DNA from: Aeromicrobium wangtongii
GTDB taxonomy: Bacteria > Actinomycetota > Actinomycetes > Propionibacteriales > Nocardioidaceae
NCBI RefSeq assembly: GCF_024584515.1
Contig: NZ_CP102173.1
Coordinates: 3,286,001 to 3,350,000 of the forward strand
DNA length: 64,000 nt
Direction of reading: 5' to 3'
The notes beneath the pieces are model-generated. The model was not told the origin of the DNA and made no database searches. It was given only the letters and a program-made list of their open reading frames with translations. Shown one piece after another: positions 54,752 through 62,919 of the stretch (its first letter is position 1; every line of letters starts with the position of its first letter). The translations under genes were made by a program, and so were the position numbers.

Positions 54752-55759
54752 ATGACCGTCGCCCAGGTGCGGGATGTCGCCGCTCGCGCGGGCGTCTCCC
54801 CTGCCACCGTGTCCAATGCGATGAACCATCCGGAGAAGGTCTCCCCGCGCACCCTGGCGCGGATCCAGTCGGCGATCGACGAGCTCGGGTACATCCGCAA
54901 CGATGCGGCGCGGCAGCTGCGAGCGGGCACGAACCAGGCGATCGGCATGCTCCTGCACGACATCGCCAACCCGTTCTTCACCGACGTGGCAGGCGGGGTC
55001 GAGGACGTCCTGCTCGCCGGTCAGCGACCGCTCATCCTGGGCAACAGCTCCCAGGATCCCCGCCGGGAGACCACCTACCTCGACCTGTTCGAGCAGCAGC
55101 GGATGTCCGGTGTGCTGATCGCTCCCGTGGGGGACGTCCTCGGCCGGCTCAGACGCCTTCGGGACCGCGGCACCCACGTCGTGCTGGTTCACCCGACGAC
55201 CCGGGCCGACGAGTTCTCATCGGTCGCGATCGACGACCAGATGGGCGGCCGCATCGCGACGGAGCATCTGCTGGAGACCGGCCGCCGTCGCATCGCCTTC
55301 ATCGGCCCCACCGCGAACCCGGCGCAGATCGGCCACCGGCTCGCCGCCGGACGCACCGCGGTCGAGACCCACGGCAGCGGCGAGATCGTCCTCGTCGCGA
55401 CCGACACGATGAGCGCCGCGGCCGGCAGCAGCGGTGCCGAGCAGCTGCTGGCGCTGCCCACCAAACAGCATCCCGACGCGATCTTCGCCGCCAACGACCT
55501 GGTCGCGCTGGGGGTTCTGCAGGCGCTGACCGTGCGCGGCGTCAAGGTGCCCGACGACATCGCGATCATCGGCTACGACGACACCGACTTCGCCGCATCC
55601 GCCGCGATCCCGTTGTCGTCCGTACGCCAGCCGGCGCGCACGATGGGCTCGATCTCGGCCTCGCTGCTGCTCGACGTCGTCGCCGACCCAGCCGCGTCCC
55701 GCGTCCAGCACATCACCCTGCAGCCCGAGCTCGTCGTCCGCCGCTCGACCAGCGGATAG
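54752..55759 (+). CDS. LacI-family transcriptional regulator
   Basis: 335 aa. Canonical LacI HTH and hinge: VRDVAARAGVSPATVSNAM (5-23), AIDELGYIRNDAARQLRAG. The periplasmic-binding-protein-like core has IGMLLHDIANPFFTDVAGG, VVLVHPTTRADEFSSVAIDD and AIFAANDLVALGVLQAL. Effector unknown: no sugar catabolism or transport gene is nearby, so it acts at a distance or on itself. TAACGT (54740-54745) is 6 nt before the ATG: leaderless. Flanked on both sides by AATCTGG hairpins. Confidence 0.93.
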   Translation: MTVAQVRDVAARAGVSPATVSNAMNHPEKVSPRTLARIQSAIDELGYIRNDAARQLRAGTNQAIGMLLHDIANPFFTDVAGGVEDVLLAGQRPLILGNSSQDPRRETTYLDLFEQQRMSGVLIAPVGDVLGRLRRLRDRGTHVVLVHPTTRADEFSSVAIDDQMGGRIATEHLLETGRRRIAFIGPTANPAQIGHRLAAGRTAVETHGSGEIVLVATDTMSAAAGSSGAEQLLALPTKQHPDAIFAANDLVALGVLQALTVRGVKVPDDIAIIGYDDTDFAASAAIPLSSVRQPARTMGSISASLLLDVVADPAASRVQHITLQPELVVRRSTSG

Positions 55760-55773
55760 CCCCGCCGCCGGAG

Positions 55774-55831
55774 GGACGGGAAAATCTGGTTTGGTCGGAC
55801 CCGTCGCGGACAGGACCAGATTTTCCCGTCC
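55774..55831 (+). terminator. Hairpin after the LacI gene, AATCTGG family
   Basis: Perfect 17-bp arms GGACGGGAAAATCTGGT (55774-55790) and its complement (55815-55831), 24-nt loop. It starts 15 nt after the LacI stop. The AAAATCTGGT...ACCAGATTTT core is shared with neighbours at 54659, 56823 and 56895. Confidence 0.8.
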
Positions 55832-55918
55832 ACCCACAGGGACGTTCGCGGGGCGCGCCGTCCACAGGCGGGATGCGGTCACTGGTGGTGCCGGCGCGCG
55901 GGGCAGCACGGTCGGGAC

Positions 55919-56848
55919 ATGAGCCTCCCAGACCCCTCCGCCTGGCCGGCCGACCTCACCCTCCAGGCCGGCGTGCTGACCCTCCAGCAGGCCCTCACCC
56001 TGGTGAGCCGGCACACGCTGTACCGGCTGGTCGACCAAGGCATCTGGTCGAGCCCGGCCCGCGGCGTCTTCGTCACGCACAACGGACCGCTGACCGCAGT
56101 GCAGCGCGACTGGGTCGCGCTGCTCGCGGCCCCGCCGGGCTCGGTGCTCGGCGGGTTGACCGCCTTGGCGCACGACGACTTCGACGTCTTTCGGCACGCG
56201 GACGATCCGCCCGTCGTCGTGGCCAGGATGGGCGCCTCGCCGAACCGCTACGCCGACGTCGAGCTGCACTGGTCGATCTACCTCGACTCGCGCGACGTCC
56301 ACCCGCTGCGGCTCCCGCCCCGGACACGACCCGCGCGCAGCGTCATCGACGCCGCCTCGTGGGAGGACGATGAGCGCCGCGCACGCGCGATCGTCCTCGC
56401 GGCGGCCCAGCGCGGGGTGGTCAGCGCGCGGACCCTCCGGGAGGCACTCGTCCGCCGGGGCGCATGCCGGCACCGGGCGCTGATCGTCGAGTCGTACCTG
56501 GACGCTGCCGGCGGCATCCAGTCGCTGCCGGAACGCGACTTCGACCGCATCCGCACCGAGATCGGGCTCCCGTCACCGGATCGGCAGGCGCCCATGCGGC
56601 GGTCGGACGGCCGCTACTACCTCGACGTGTGGTGGCGAGCGCACAACCTGGCCGTCGAGGTGCACGGCATCCCCCACATGCGGATGGAGAACTGGGACCG
56701 GGACCTGCTCCGGCTGAACGAGATCTCGATCCGCGGGCCCCGCACCCTGGTGTTCAGCTCGTACGCGATCCGCCGCCTGGCTCCCACCGTCAAGGACCAG
56801 CTGCGCCGGATGACCGGTGGCGGGACGGGAGAATCTGGTCTCGTCTGA
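55919..56848 (+). CDS. AbiEi-like/DUF559-type protein, unknown function
   Basis: 309 aa. N-terminal half (about 15-100) resembles the AbiEi antitoxin winged-helix region: ALTLVSRHTLYRLVDQGIW, ARGVFVTHNGPLT, VLGGLTALAHDDF. C-terminal about 225-290 resembles a Vsr/DUF559 nuclease-like fold: RYYLDVWWRAHNLAVEVHGI, then WDRDLLRLNEI with the D/E/H positions of PD-(D/E)XK enzymes. No AbiEii toxin is adjacent, so a toxin-antitoxin role is unsupported. Its last residues (GGTGESGLV) are encoded by the left arm of a terminator-like hairpin. Confidence 0.7.
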   Translation: MSLPDPSAWPADLTLQAGVLTLQQALTLVSRHTLYRLVDQGIWSSPARGVFVTHNGPLTAVQRDWVALLAAPPGSVLGGLTALAHDDFDVFRHADDPPVVVARMGASPNRYADVELHWSIYLDSRDVHPLRLPPRTRPARSVIDAASWEDDERRARAIVLAAAQRGVVSARTLREALVRRGACRHRALIVESYLDAAGGIQSLPERDFDRIRTEIGLPSPDRQAPMRRSDGRYYLDVWWRAHNLAVEVHGIPHMRMENWDRDLLRLNEISIRGPRTLVFSSYAIRRLAPTVKDQLRRMTGGGTGESGLV

Positions 56849-56880
56849 CCCGTTGCTGACGGAACCAGATTTTCCCGTCC
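56823..56880 (+). terminator. AATCTGG-family hairpin overlapping the end of the preceding coding sequence
   Basis: Left arm GGACGGGAGAATCTGGT (56823-56839) lies inside the coding sequence that stops at 56848. The right arm at 56864-56880 pairs with one G-T mismatch. The left arm can also pair with the half-element at 56895-56917. Confidence 0.7.
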
Positions 56881-56894
56881 CACCCGATGGTTCC

Positions 56895-56917
56895 GGACGA
56901 AACCAGATTCTCTTGTC
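56895..56917 (-). repeat. Half AATCTGG element at the 3' end of the TetR gene
   Basis: GGACGAAACCAGATTCTCTT GTC repeats the right arm of the hairpin family (ACCAGATT core) and reaches the stop codon of the minus-strand TetR gene. No partner arm lies on its own transcript side; the complementary arm at 56823 lies beyond it. Confidence 0.65.
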
Positions 56918-57566
56918 AGCGGCCCTGGATGTTGCACAAGAGGTCGTGCTTGGCGTCGTCCTTGGGCGGGTGCAGGGGCAGGCGGGGCTGGCCCTCGCGG
57001 GCGCGGAGGCCCTCGATCAGCAGCGCCAGGTACCGGCGCCACAGGTCGGGCTGGTCGGTGGTCGTCATCGAGCTGAGGACGAACAGCTGCAGGCCGACGT
57101 CACCGGCGGCGATGTCCGGACGCAGCGTGCCGTCGGCCTGGGCACGCTCGATCATGGTCTCGATGGCAGCCCGCAGCCGCTCGACGCCCACGGCGCACAG
57201 ATCGGCCTTGGGCAGCTGCGCCAACGCTTCGGTGAGCCCACGATCGGCGACCTGCCGCTCCAGGGCCTGCTCCAGGAACCAGCCGATCCCCTCGAACGAG
57301 TCGGGACGAGAGATCGCCTCCTCGGCGATCGCGACGATCTCGTCGACGCGGGACTCGAACAGTGCCTCGATCAGCTCGGCACGCTCCGGAAACCGGCGGT
57401 AGACCGTGCCGACGCCGACACCGGCCCGGCGGGCGATCTCGTCATATCCCGCGTCAAGGCCGTGCTCGGCGAAGACCTCGGCTGCGGTCCGCAGGATCAG
57501 CTCGCGATTGCGCGCTGCGTCGCGGCGCAGCGGCCGCTCCGCGTCAACGCACTCCTCGGTGATCAT
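56916..57566 (-). CDS. TetR-family regulator of the adjacent efflux gene
   Basis: 216 aa. HTH about 16-63 (DAARNRELILRTAAEVFAEH, then RRAGVGVGTVYRRFPERAEL). Belongs to the common subgroup paired with MFS efflux pumps. Divergent from the DHA2 transporter gene, with three related palindromes in the 134-nt intergenic region, so it very likely represses both. TAGCAT (57573-57578) is 6 nt before ATG: leaderless. Confidence 0.92.
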   Translation of the reverse strand: MITEECVDAERPLRRDAARNRELILRTAAEVFAEHGLDAGYDEIARRAGVGVGTVYRRFPERAELIEALFESRVDEIVAIAEEAISRPDSFEGIGWFLEQALERQVADRGLTEALAQLPKADLCAVGVERLRAAIETMIERAQADGTLRPDIAAGDVGLQLFVLSSMTTTDQPDLWRRYLALLIEGLRAREGQPRLPLHPPKDDAKHDLLCNIQGR

Positions 57567-57585
57567 GGCGACATGCTACCCGGAA

Positions 57586-57679
57586 CGGAAAGAACTTTCC
57601 GATTAGTGCGACATGTCACAGCTCATCCGGAAGACACTCTCCGGTTTTGCGTCTACCCTTATTCGGAACAGACTTTCCA
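57586..57679. promoter_or_regulatory. Three related TetR operators in the efflux-pump promoter
   Basis: Site 1 CGGAAAGAACTTTCCG (57586-57601) is a perfect palindrome. Site 2 CGGAAGACACTCTCCG (57628-57643) matches it at 12 of 16, and site 3 CGGAACAGACTTTCCA (57664-57679) at 13 of 16. They sit between the divergent TetR and MFS starts. Confidence 0.7.
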
Positions 57680-57700
57680 CTTTTTGACCCTGGAGATCCC

Positions 57701-59209
57701 ATGGCTGAGGCCTTGACAGCCGACGAGCTGTCACCCGGTCGGGCGCAACCCGCCGCGACGACCGACAACCCCCATCACGCGACCCGCTGGTTGATCCTGG
57801 CGGTCATCGCGCTGGCGCAGCTGATCGTCGTCCTGGACGCGACCATCGTGAACATCGCGCTGCCGACCGCCCAGGAGGCGCTCGGGTTCTCCAACGACAG
57901 CCGCCAGTGGATCGTGACGGGCTATGCGCTCGCCTTCGGCTCCCTGCTGCTGCTCGGCGGACGCCTGAGCGATCTCCTGGGACGTCGGCCGATGTTCATC
58001 ACCGGCCTGATCGGCTTCGCCGCCGCGTCGGCCGTCGGCGGCGCCGCGCAGAACTTCGAGGTCCTGGTCGGCGCCCGCGTGGCCCAGGGCGTCTTCGGCG
58101 CCGTGCTGGCCCCGGCCGCGCTGTCCCTGCTGACCGTGACGTTCACCGACGCCAAGGAGCGGGCCAAGGCCTTCGCGATCTTCGGCGCGATCTCCGGCGG
58201 CGGTGGAGCGATCGGCCTGATCCTCGGCGGCGCGCTCACCGAGTACCTGTCCTGGCGCTGGGTCATGTACGTCAACGTCCCACTGGCGGTCATCGCCGTG
58301 ATCGGTGCCGCGCTCCTGCTCAAGAAGCAGCCCCGCTCCGCAGACGCCAAGGGCATCGACGCCCCCGGCAGCCTGCTCGTGATCGCCGGCCTCGGCTCGT
58401 TCGTCTACGGCCTGGCCAGCGCCGAGTCCGACGGTTGGTCCAGCGCCACGACGCTGATCTGCGTCATCGCCGGCCTGACGCTGCTCGCGGTGTTCGCGGT
58501 CGTGGAGTCCCGGGTCAAGAACCCGCTGCTGCCGCTGCACATCATCTGGGACCGCAACCGCGGCGCATCGTTCCTGGTCGTCGCCTTCGTCGGCATCGGC
58601 CTGTTCGCCGTGTTCCTGTTCCTGACCTACTACGTCTCGCTGACACTGGGCTACACGCCGCTGAAGACGGGCTTCTCGTTCGTCCCGATGATCCTGGGCA
58701 TCATGGCCACGGCCACCGGTTCGGCCGGTCTCGTCGCGCGCATCGGCCCGAAGATCCCGGTGTTCGTCGGCATGCTGCTGGCCGCGGTCGGCATGGTCCT
58801 GTTCGCCCAGCTCGAGGTCGACAGCACGTACGCCGCGCACATCCTGCCCGGTCTGGTCATCACCGGCCTGGGCATCGGCCTGTCGATGGCACCTGCCTTC
58901 AGCGCCGCGACGTCGGGCGTCGACGCCGAGCACGCCGGAGTCGCCTCGGCATCGGTCAACACGTTCAACCAGATCGGCGGGTCGATCGGCACCGCGGTGC
59001 TGAGCGCCTTCGCCGCGACCGCCACGACGGACTACCTGACCGGCAAGGCGCCGTCCCAGGCCAACCAGGCGCTCGCCGCCGTCCACGGGTACACCACGGT
59101 GTTCTGGTGGGCCGCCGGCGTCTTCGTCGTCGGTGCGCTCCTGTGCGGGGCGCTGTTCCGCCCCGGGCCCGTCGCGGTCAACCCGGACGCCCCCGTCGTC
59201 GGCCACTGA
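57701..59209 (+). CDS. DHA2-family MFS drug efflux transporter (EmrB/QacA type, 14 TM)
   Basis: 502 aa. LAQLIVVLDATIVNIALPTA (motif D1 of TM1), GGRLSDLLGRRPMF (motif A), GARVAQGVFGAVLAPAALSL and AIFGAISGGGGAIGLILGG (motif C) identify a proton-coupled multidrug exporter of the 14-helix branch. Substrate not readable. TGGAGA precedes the ATG. Under control of the divergent TetR gene through three operators. Confidence 0.94.
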   Translation: MAEALTADELSPGRAQPAATTDNPHHATRWLILAVIALAQLIVVLDATIVNIALPTAQEALGFSNDSRQWIVTGYALAFGSLLLLGGRLSDLLGRRPMFITGLIGFAAASAVGGAAQNFEVLVGARVAQGVFGAVLAPAALSLLTVTFTDAKERAKAFAIFGAISGGGGAIGLILGGALTEYLSWRWVMYVNVPLAVIAVIGAALLLKKQPRSADAKGIDAPGSLLVIAGLGSFVYGLASAESDGWSSATTLICVIAGLTLLAVFAVVESRVKNPLLPLHIIWDRNRGASFLVVAFVGIGLFAVFLFLTYYVSLTLGYTPLKTGFSFVPMILGIMATATGSAGLVARIGPKIPVFVGMLLAAVGMVLFAQLEVDSTYAAHILPGLVITGLGIGLSMAPAFSAATSGVDAEHAGVASASVNTFNQIGGSIGTAVLSAFAATATTDYLTGKAPSQANQALAAVHGYTTVFWWAAGVFVVGALLCGALFRPGPVAVNPDAPVVGH

Positions 59210-59225
59210 GCTCGGAGCACACGGC

Positions 59226-60071
59226 ATGTCCACGCTGACCGGCGATCGGCAGAGCCCGACCCGCGCGACGATCTCCTCGTCGCGCGGGTCGCGGACGTCC
59301 GGGGGCCTGCGACGCACCGGCGCCGCGATCGCGCGCCGGTTGCTGGGGGCGCGTGGGCTGCAGGAGATCGCGCTGCTCGCGAGCCTGTGGATCTTCTACT
59401 CGCTGTCCCGGCTGGTGGCCGCCGACGACCTGGTGGCCGCCCGGGGTCGGGCCGCGGACGTCGTGCACATCGAACGGTACGTGCACCTGGACATCGAGGC
59501 CTGGCTCAACAACGCCCTGACGCCCGTCACGCAGATCGCCGTGCCGATGTCGTTCTGGTACGCGACGCTGCACTACGTCGTGACGCCGGCCGTCCTGGCG
59601 TTCATCTACTTCCGGCACCGCAGCGAGTACACCCGGGTCCGCAACGCCATCGTGATCGGCTCGGCGATCGGCCTGGCCTGCTACCTGGCCTTCCCGACCG
59701 CTCCCCCACGGCTCATGCCGGGCACCGAGTACCTCGACGCGCTGGCGCACACCGCGTCATTCGGCTGGTGGGGCGGGGACGCCTCGGCGCCCGCCGGGCT
59801 GGGCCACATCACCAACGAGCTCGCGGCGATGCCCTCGCTGCACGTCGGCTGGACGGTCTGGGTGGCCTGGGCGGTGTGGCGGCACACGAACCGGGCCGGC
59901 AAGATCCTGGCCAGCCTGTACGTCGCCGGCACGACCTTCGTCGTCGTGGCAACCGGCAACCACTGGGTCCTGGATGCCGTCGCCGGTGCGGCGGTCGTGG
60001 TCCTCGGCATCGTCGCGTCGGGCCGCATCGCGGCGTCCCGACGCCGGCAGTCAGCGCAGACCACCCCATGA
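59226..60071 (+). CDS. PAP2-superfamily membrane phosphatase
   Basis: 281 aa. After a ~45-aa basic cytoplasmic leader there are about six helices (LQEIALLASLWIFYSLSRL, IAVPMSFWYATLHYVVTPAV, ...). The phosphatase signature is split as usual: AAMPSLHVGWTVWVAWAVW (SxxH-type motif) and ATGNHWVLDAVAGAAVVVLG (motif with H and D). Belongs to the PAP2_3/inositol-phosphorylceramide-synthase-like branch. Lipid phosphate hydrolysis or transfer is expected. Its stop overlaps the start of the DedA-like gene (ATGA). Confidence 0.86.
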   Translation: MSTLTGDRQSPTRATISSSRGSRTSGGLRRTGAAIARRLLGARGLQEIALLASLWIFYSLSRLVAADDLVAARGRAADVVHIERYVHLDIEAWLNNALTPVTQIAVPMSFWYATLHYVVTPAVLAFIYFRHRSEYTRVRNAIVIGSAIGLACYLAFPTAPPRLMPGTEYLDALAHTASFGWWGGDASAPAGLGHITNELAAMPSLHVGWTVWVAWAVWRHTNRAGKILASLYVAGTTFVVVATGNHWVLDAVAGAAVVVLGIVASGRIAASRRRQSAQTTP

Positions 60072-60664
60072 CCCGGGTCATCCTCGGCTTCCTGTTCGCC
60101 CTCGCCGAGTCCGGGCTCGGACTGGGAGCCGTGGTGCCCGGCGAGGTGGCCATCTCGGGCCTCGCAGCGGGCCTCGACAGCACGATGGCGCTCGTCGCCC
60201 TCGGGGCCGCGGTCGCCGCGGGCGCGGTCGCCGGCGATCACATCGGGCTCGTGGTGGGCCGGCTCGGTGGTGGCCGCCTGCGCGAGTCACGCCTCATCCA
60301 CCGCCTGGGCATCGACCGCTGGGACAAGGCGGCCGGCCTGATGCAGCGTCACGGCTTCTGGGCCGTCCTGGCCAGCCGGCTGCTGCCGGTGGTCCGCACG
60401 GTCATGCCGGTCGTCGCCGGCGCGGCTGGTCTGCGGTACCGGTTGTTCCTGTTGGCGTCGGTGATCGGCGCAGCGGGCTGGTCGGCCGTGTGGGTCGGCG
60501 CGGGTGCCGGCATCGGCGCGTCCGGTGTCCTCGATCATCCCTGGATCATCGCCGGCCTCGCGGTGGTCGCGGCGCTGGTCATCGGCGTCCGGCAGGTCCT
60601 CAAGCGGCGGGCGCGGCGACGCGCCACCGACCCCGCCGTGGTCCTGACCTATCAGGACGCCTGA
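60068..60664 (+). CDS. DedA/VTT-domain membrane protein
   Basis: 198 aa. Features of the DedA (SNARE-associated/VTT) family: LGLGAVVPGEVAISGLAAG near residue 18-36, GDHIGLVVGRLGG, the conserved RLLPVVRTVMPVVAGAAGLRY motif (about 104-124) with the re-entrant arginine, and a C-terminal helix followed by RRARRRA. Family members act as lipid flippases or in membrane homeostasis. Overlaps the PAP2 gene by 4 nt; the pair suggests undecaprenyl- or phospholipid-phosphate handling (inference). Confidence 0.88.
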   Translation: MTRVILGFLFALAESGLGLGAVVPGEVAISGLAAGLDSTMALVALGAAVAAGAVAGDHIGLVVGRLGGGRLRESRLIHRLGIDRWDKAAGLMQRHGFWAVLASRLLPVVRTVMPVVAGAAGLRYRLFLLASVIGAAGWSAVWVGAGAGIGASGVLDHPWIIAGLAVVAALVIGVRQVLKRRARRRATDPAVVLTYQDA

Positions 60665-60690
60665 CGGATTTTCGTGGTGGTGGGGCTCCG

Positions 60691-60735
60691 AGATACTATG
60701 ACGTCCTACGATTTTATTTGGACGTCCTAGTATCT
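60691..60735. promoter_or_regulatory. Long operator before the hydroxyacyl-CoA/acyl-CoA dehydrogenase operon
   Basis: AGATACTATGACGTCC (60691-60706) and GGACGTCCTAGTATCT (60720-60735) pair at 15 of 16 around a 13-nt AT-rich spacer. The end CTAGTATCTG (60727-60736) is identical to the 3263-3272 sequence at the TetR-monooxygenase operator. Confidence 0.65.
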
Positions 60736-60745
60736 GGGAGACGGC

Positions 60746-61612
60746 ATGAGCGGTATTGAGAAGGTCGGCGTCATCGGCGGCGGGCTGATGGGCTCGGGCA
60801 TCACGGAGGTCGCGGCCCGGGCGGGCCTGGACGTCATCGTGATCGAGATCAGCGACGACGCGGCGAAGGCTGCGGCCGAGCGGGTCGAGGGATCGCTGCG
60901 CAAGGCGGAGTCCCGCGGCAAGATCGAGTCCGCCGAGGTCACCGCCGTCCTGGAGCGCATCCGCTTCGAGACCGACCTGGAGACGCTGGCCGACCGCGAT
61001 CTCGTGGTCGAGGCCGCCTCCGAGCACGAGGAGACCAAGCTCGAGCTGTTCCGCAACCTGGGTCGCATCCTGACCAAGGACGACGCGATCCTGGCGTCGA
61101 ACACCTCCAGCATCCCGATCGTGAAGCTCGGTGCCGTCTCGGGCCGCGCCCACCACGTCATGGGCGTCCACTTCTTCAACCCCGCCCCGGTCATGCAGCT
61201 GGTCGAGCTCATCCCGTCGCTCACGACGTCGTCCGAGACGCTGGACCGGATGCGCAGCTGGGTCACCACCGACCTGGGCAAGAAGCCGATCGACGCGACC
61301 GACCGCGCCGGTTTCGTGGTCAACAGCCTGCTGGTGCCCTACCTGCTGTCCGCGATCCGCATGTACGAGGCGGGCTACGCCTCGGCCGAGGACATCGACC
61401 GCGGCATGGTGCTGGGCTGCGGCCACCCCATGGGCCCGCTGGCCCTGTCCGACCTCATCGGCCTCGACACGATCAAGGCGATCGGCAAGTCGATGTACGA
61501 CGAGTTCAAGGAACCCCTCTACTCCCCGCCGCCGCTGCTGGACCGCATGGTCGACGCAGGACTGCTCGGCAAGAAGTCCGGCCAGGGCTTCTACGGCTAC
61601 GAAGGACGATGA
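60746..61612 (+). CDS. 3-hydroxybutyryl-CoA dehydrogenase (PaaH/Hbd type)
   Basis: 288 aa. NAD-binding VGVIGGGLMGSGITEVAARA (5-24); catalytic HFFNPAPVMQLVELI with His (about 140-154), the SNTSSIPI serine and the NSLLVPYLLSAIRMYE asparagine. Oxidises (S)-3-hydroxyacyl-CoA to 3-ketoacyl-CoA with NAD. GGGAG precedes the ATG. It overlaps the acyl-CoA dehydrogenase gene by 4 nt; a long palindromic operator precedes the pair, which forms a beta-oxidation operon. Confidence 0.93.
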   Translation: MSGIEKVGVIGGGLMGSGITEVAARAGLDVIVIEISDDAAKAAAERVEGSLRKAESRGKIESAEVTAVLERIRFETDLETLADRDLVVEAASEHEETKLELFRNLGRILTKDDAILASNTSSIPIVKLGAVSGRAHHVMGVHFFNPAPVMQLVELIPSLTTSSETLDRMRSWVTTDLGKKPIDATDRAGFVVNSLLVPYLLSAIRMYEAGYASAEDIDRGMVLGCGHPMGPLALSDLIGLDTIKAIGKSMYDEFKEPLYSPPPLLDRMVDAGLLGKKSGQGFYGYEGR

Positions 61613-62784
61613 CGATGACTGCTGAAGACATGTTCGTGCTCTCCGAGGAGCACCAGGCGATCCGCGCGGCCGTGCGTGCCGTGGCGGAGAACAAGATCGC
61701 GCCGTTCGCGGCCGATGTCGACGCCCAGCCCCGCTTCCCGCAGGAGGCTGCCGATGCCCTGCTGGCGTCGGACTTCCACGCGCCGCACGTCCCCGAGCAG
61801 TACGGCGGAGCCGGCGCGGACGCCCTCGCGACCGTCCTGGTCATCGAGGAGGTCGCCCGCGTCGACGTCTCGGCCTCGCTGATCCCCGCGGTCAACAAGC
61901 TCGGTTCGCTGCCCGTGCAGATCGGCGGCAGCGAGGAGCTCAAGGCCAAGTACCTGGGCAAGCTCGCCCGTGGCGAGGGCGGGTTCTCGTACTGCCTGTC
62001 CGAGCCCGACGCTGGTTCTGACGCGGCCAACCAGAAGACGATGGCTGTGCGCGATGGCGACGACTGGGTACTGAACGGCGTCAAGCGCTGGATCACCAAC
62101 GCCGGCGTCTCGGAGTACTACACCGTCCTGGCGCAGACCGATCCCACCAAGCGCACCAAGGGCATCACGGCGTTCGTCGTCGAGAAGTCCGACGAGGGCG
62201 TCTCGTTCGGCGCCCCGGAGAAGAAGCTCGGCATCAAGGGCTCCCCGACGCGCGAGGTCTACCTCGACAACGTGCGCATCCCCGGCGACCGCATCATCGG
62301 CGAGGTCGGCGAGGGCTTCTCGATCGCGATGAAGACGCTCGACCACACCCGCGTCACGATCGCGGCCCAGGCCGTCGGCGTCGCGCAGGGCGCACTGGAC
62401 TACGCGCTGGGCTACATCCAGGAGCGCAAGCAGTTCGGTCACCCGATCAGCGACTTCCAGGGACTGCAGTTCATGGTCGCCGACATGGGCATGAAGATCG
62501 AGGCCGCCCGCCAGCTCACGTACGCGGCCGCAGGTCGCTCCGAACGCGGCGACAAGGACCTGACGTTCTTCGGCGCCGCCGCCAAGGCCTTCGCCTCTGA
62601 CACCGCGATGCAGGTCACGACCGATGCCGTGCAGCTGCTCGGCGGGTACGGCTTCACCGCCGACTACCCGCTCGAGCGCATGATGCGCGACGCCAAGATC
62701 ACCCAGATCTACGAGGGCACCAACCAGGTGCAGCGCGTCGTCATGGCACGTCAGCTGCTCGCCGGGATCCAGTCCAAGCTCTGA
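61609..62784 (+). CDS. Acyl-CoA dehydrogenase
   Basis: 391 aa, standard length. FSYCLSEPDAGSDAANQKT (FAD/substrate), WITNAGVSEYYTVLAQTD, AVGVAQGALDYALGYIQERKQFG, and C-terminal LLGGYGFTADYPLERMMRDAKITQIYEGTNQVQR-region with the catalytic glutamate in IYEG. Short-chain/butyryl or branched-chain type cannot be resolved. Its ATG (61609) overlaps the upstream stop; ATG 61615 is an alternative. Transcription ends at a T-tailed hairpin. Confidence 0.94.
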   Translation: MTMTAEDMFVLSEEHQAIRAAVRAVAENKIAPFAADVDAQPRFPQEAADALLASDFHAPHVPEQYGGAGADALATVLVIEEVARVDVSASLIPAVNKLGSLPVQIGGSEELKAKYLGKLARGEGGFSYCLSEPDAGSDAANQKTMAVRDGDDWVLNGVKRWITNAGVSEYYTVLAQTDPTKRTKGITAFVVEKSDEGVSFGAPEKKLGIKGSPTREVYLDNVRIPGDRIIGEVGEGFSIAMKTLDHTRVTIAAQAVGVAQGALDYALGYIQERKQFGHPISDFQGLQFMVADMGMKIEAARQLTYAAAGRSERGDKDLTFFGAAAKAFASDTAMQVTTDAVQLLGGYGFTADYPLERMMRDAKITQIYEGTNQVQRVVMARQLLAGIQSKL

Positions 62785-62801
62785 CCCCGTCAGGCAAGGA
62801 G

Positions 62802-62835
62802 AACGGCGTCGGGCCCCTGGGCCCGGCGCCGTTTT
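62802..62835 (+). terminator. Terminator of the beta-oxidation operon
   Basis: 15-bp stem AACGGCGTCGGGCCC / GGGCCCGGCGCCGTT (62802-62816, 62819-62833), one mismatch, ending in TTTT. Confidence 0.9.
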
Positions 62836-62919
62836 GCCATCTGCGTCGGCCCGCCAGCAGTGGCGTCATCTCGCCCGATGCCCCACAGTGGCAGGTGAGC
62901 CCATCATGAGGAGCGGACC

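Noticed and set aside
55919-56848. Type IV toxin-antitoxin module
   Set aside because: Only the antitoxin-like domain is visible; no AbiEii-type nucleotidyltransferase toxin gene neighbours it.
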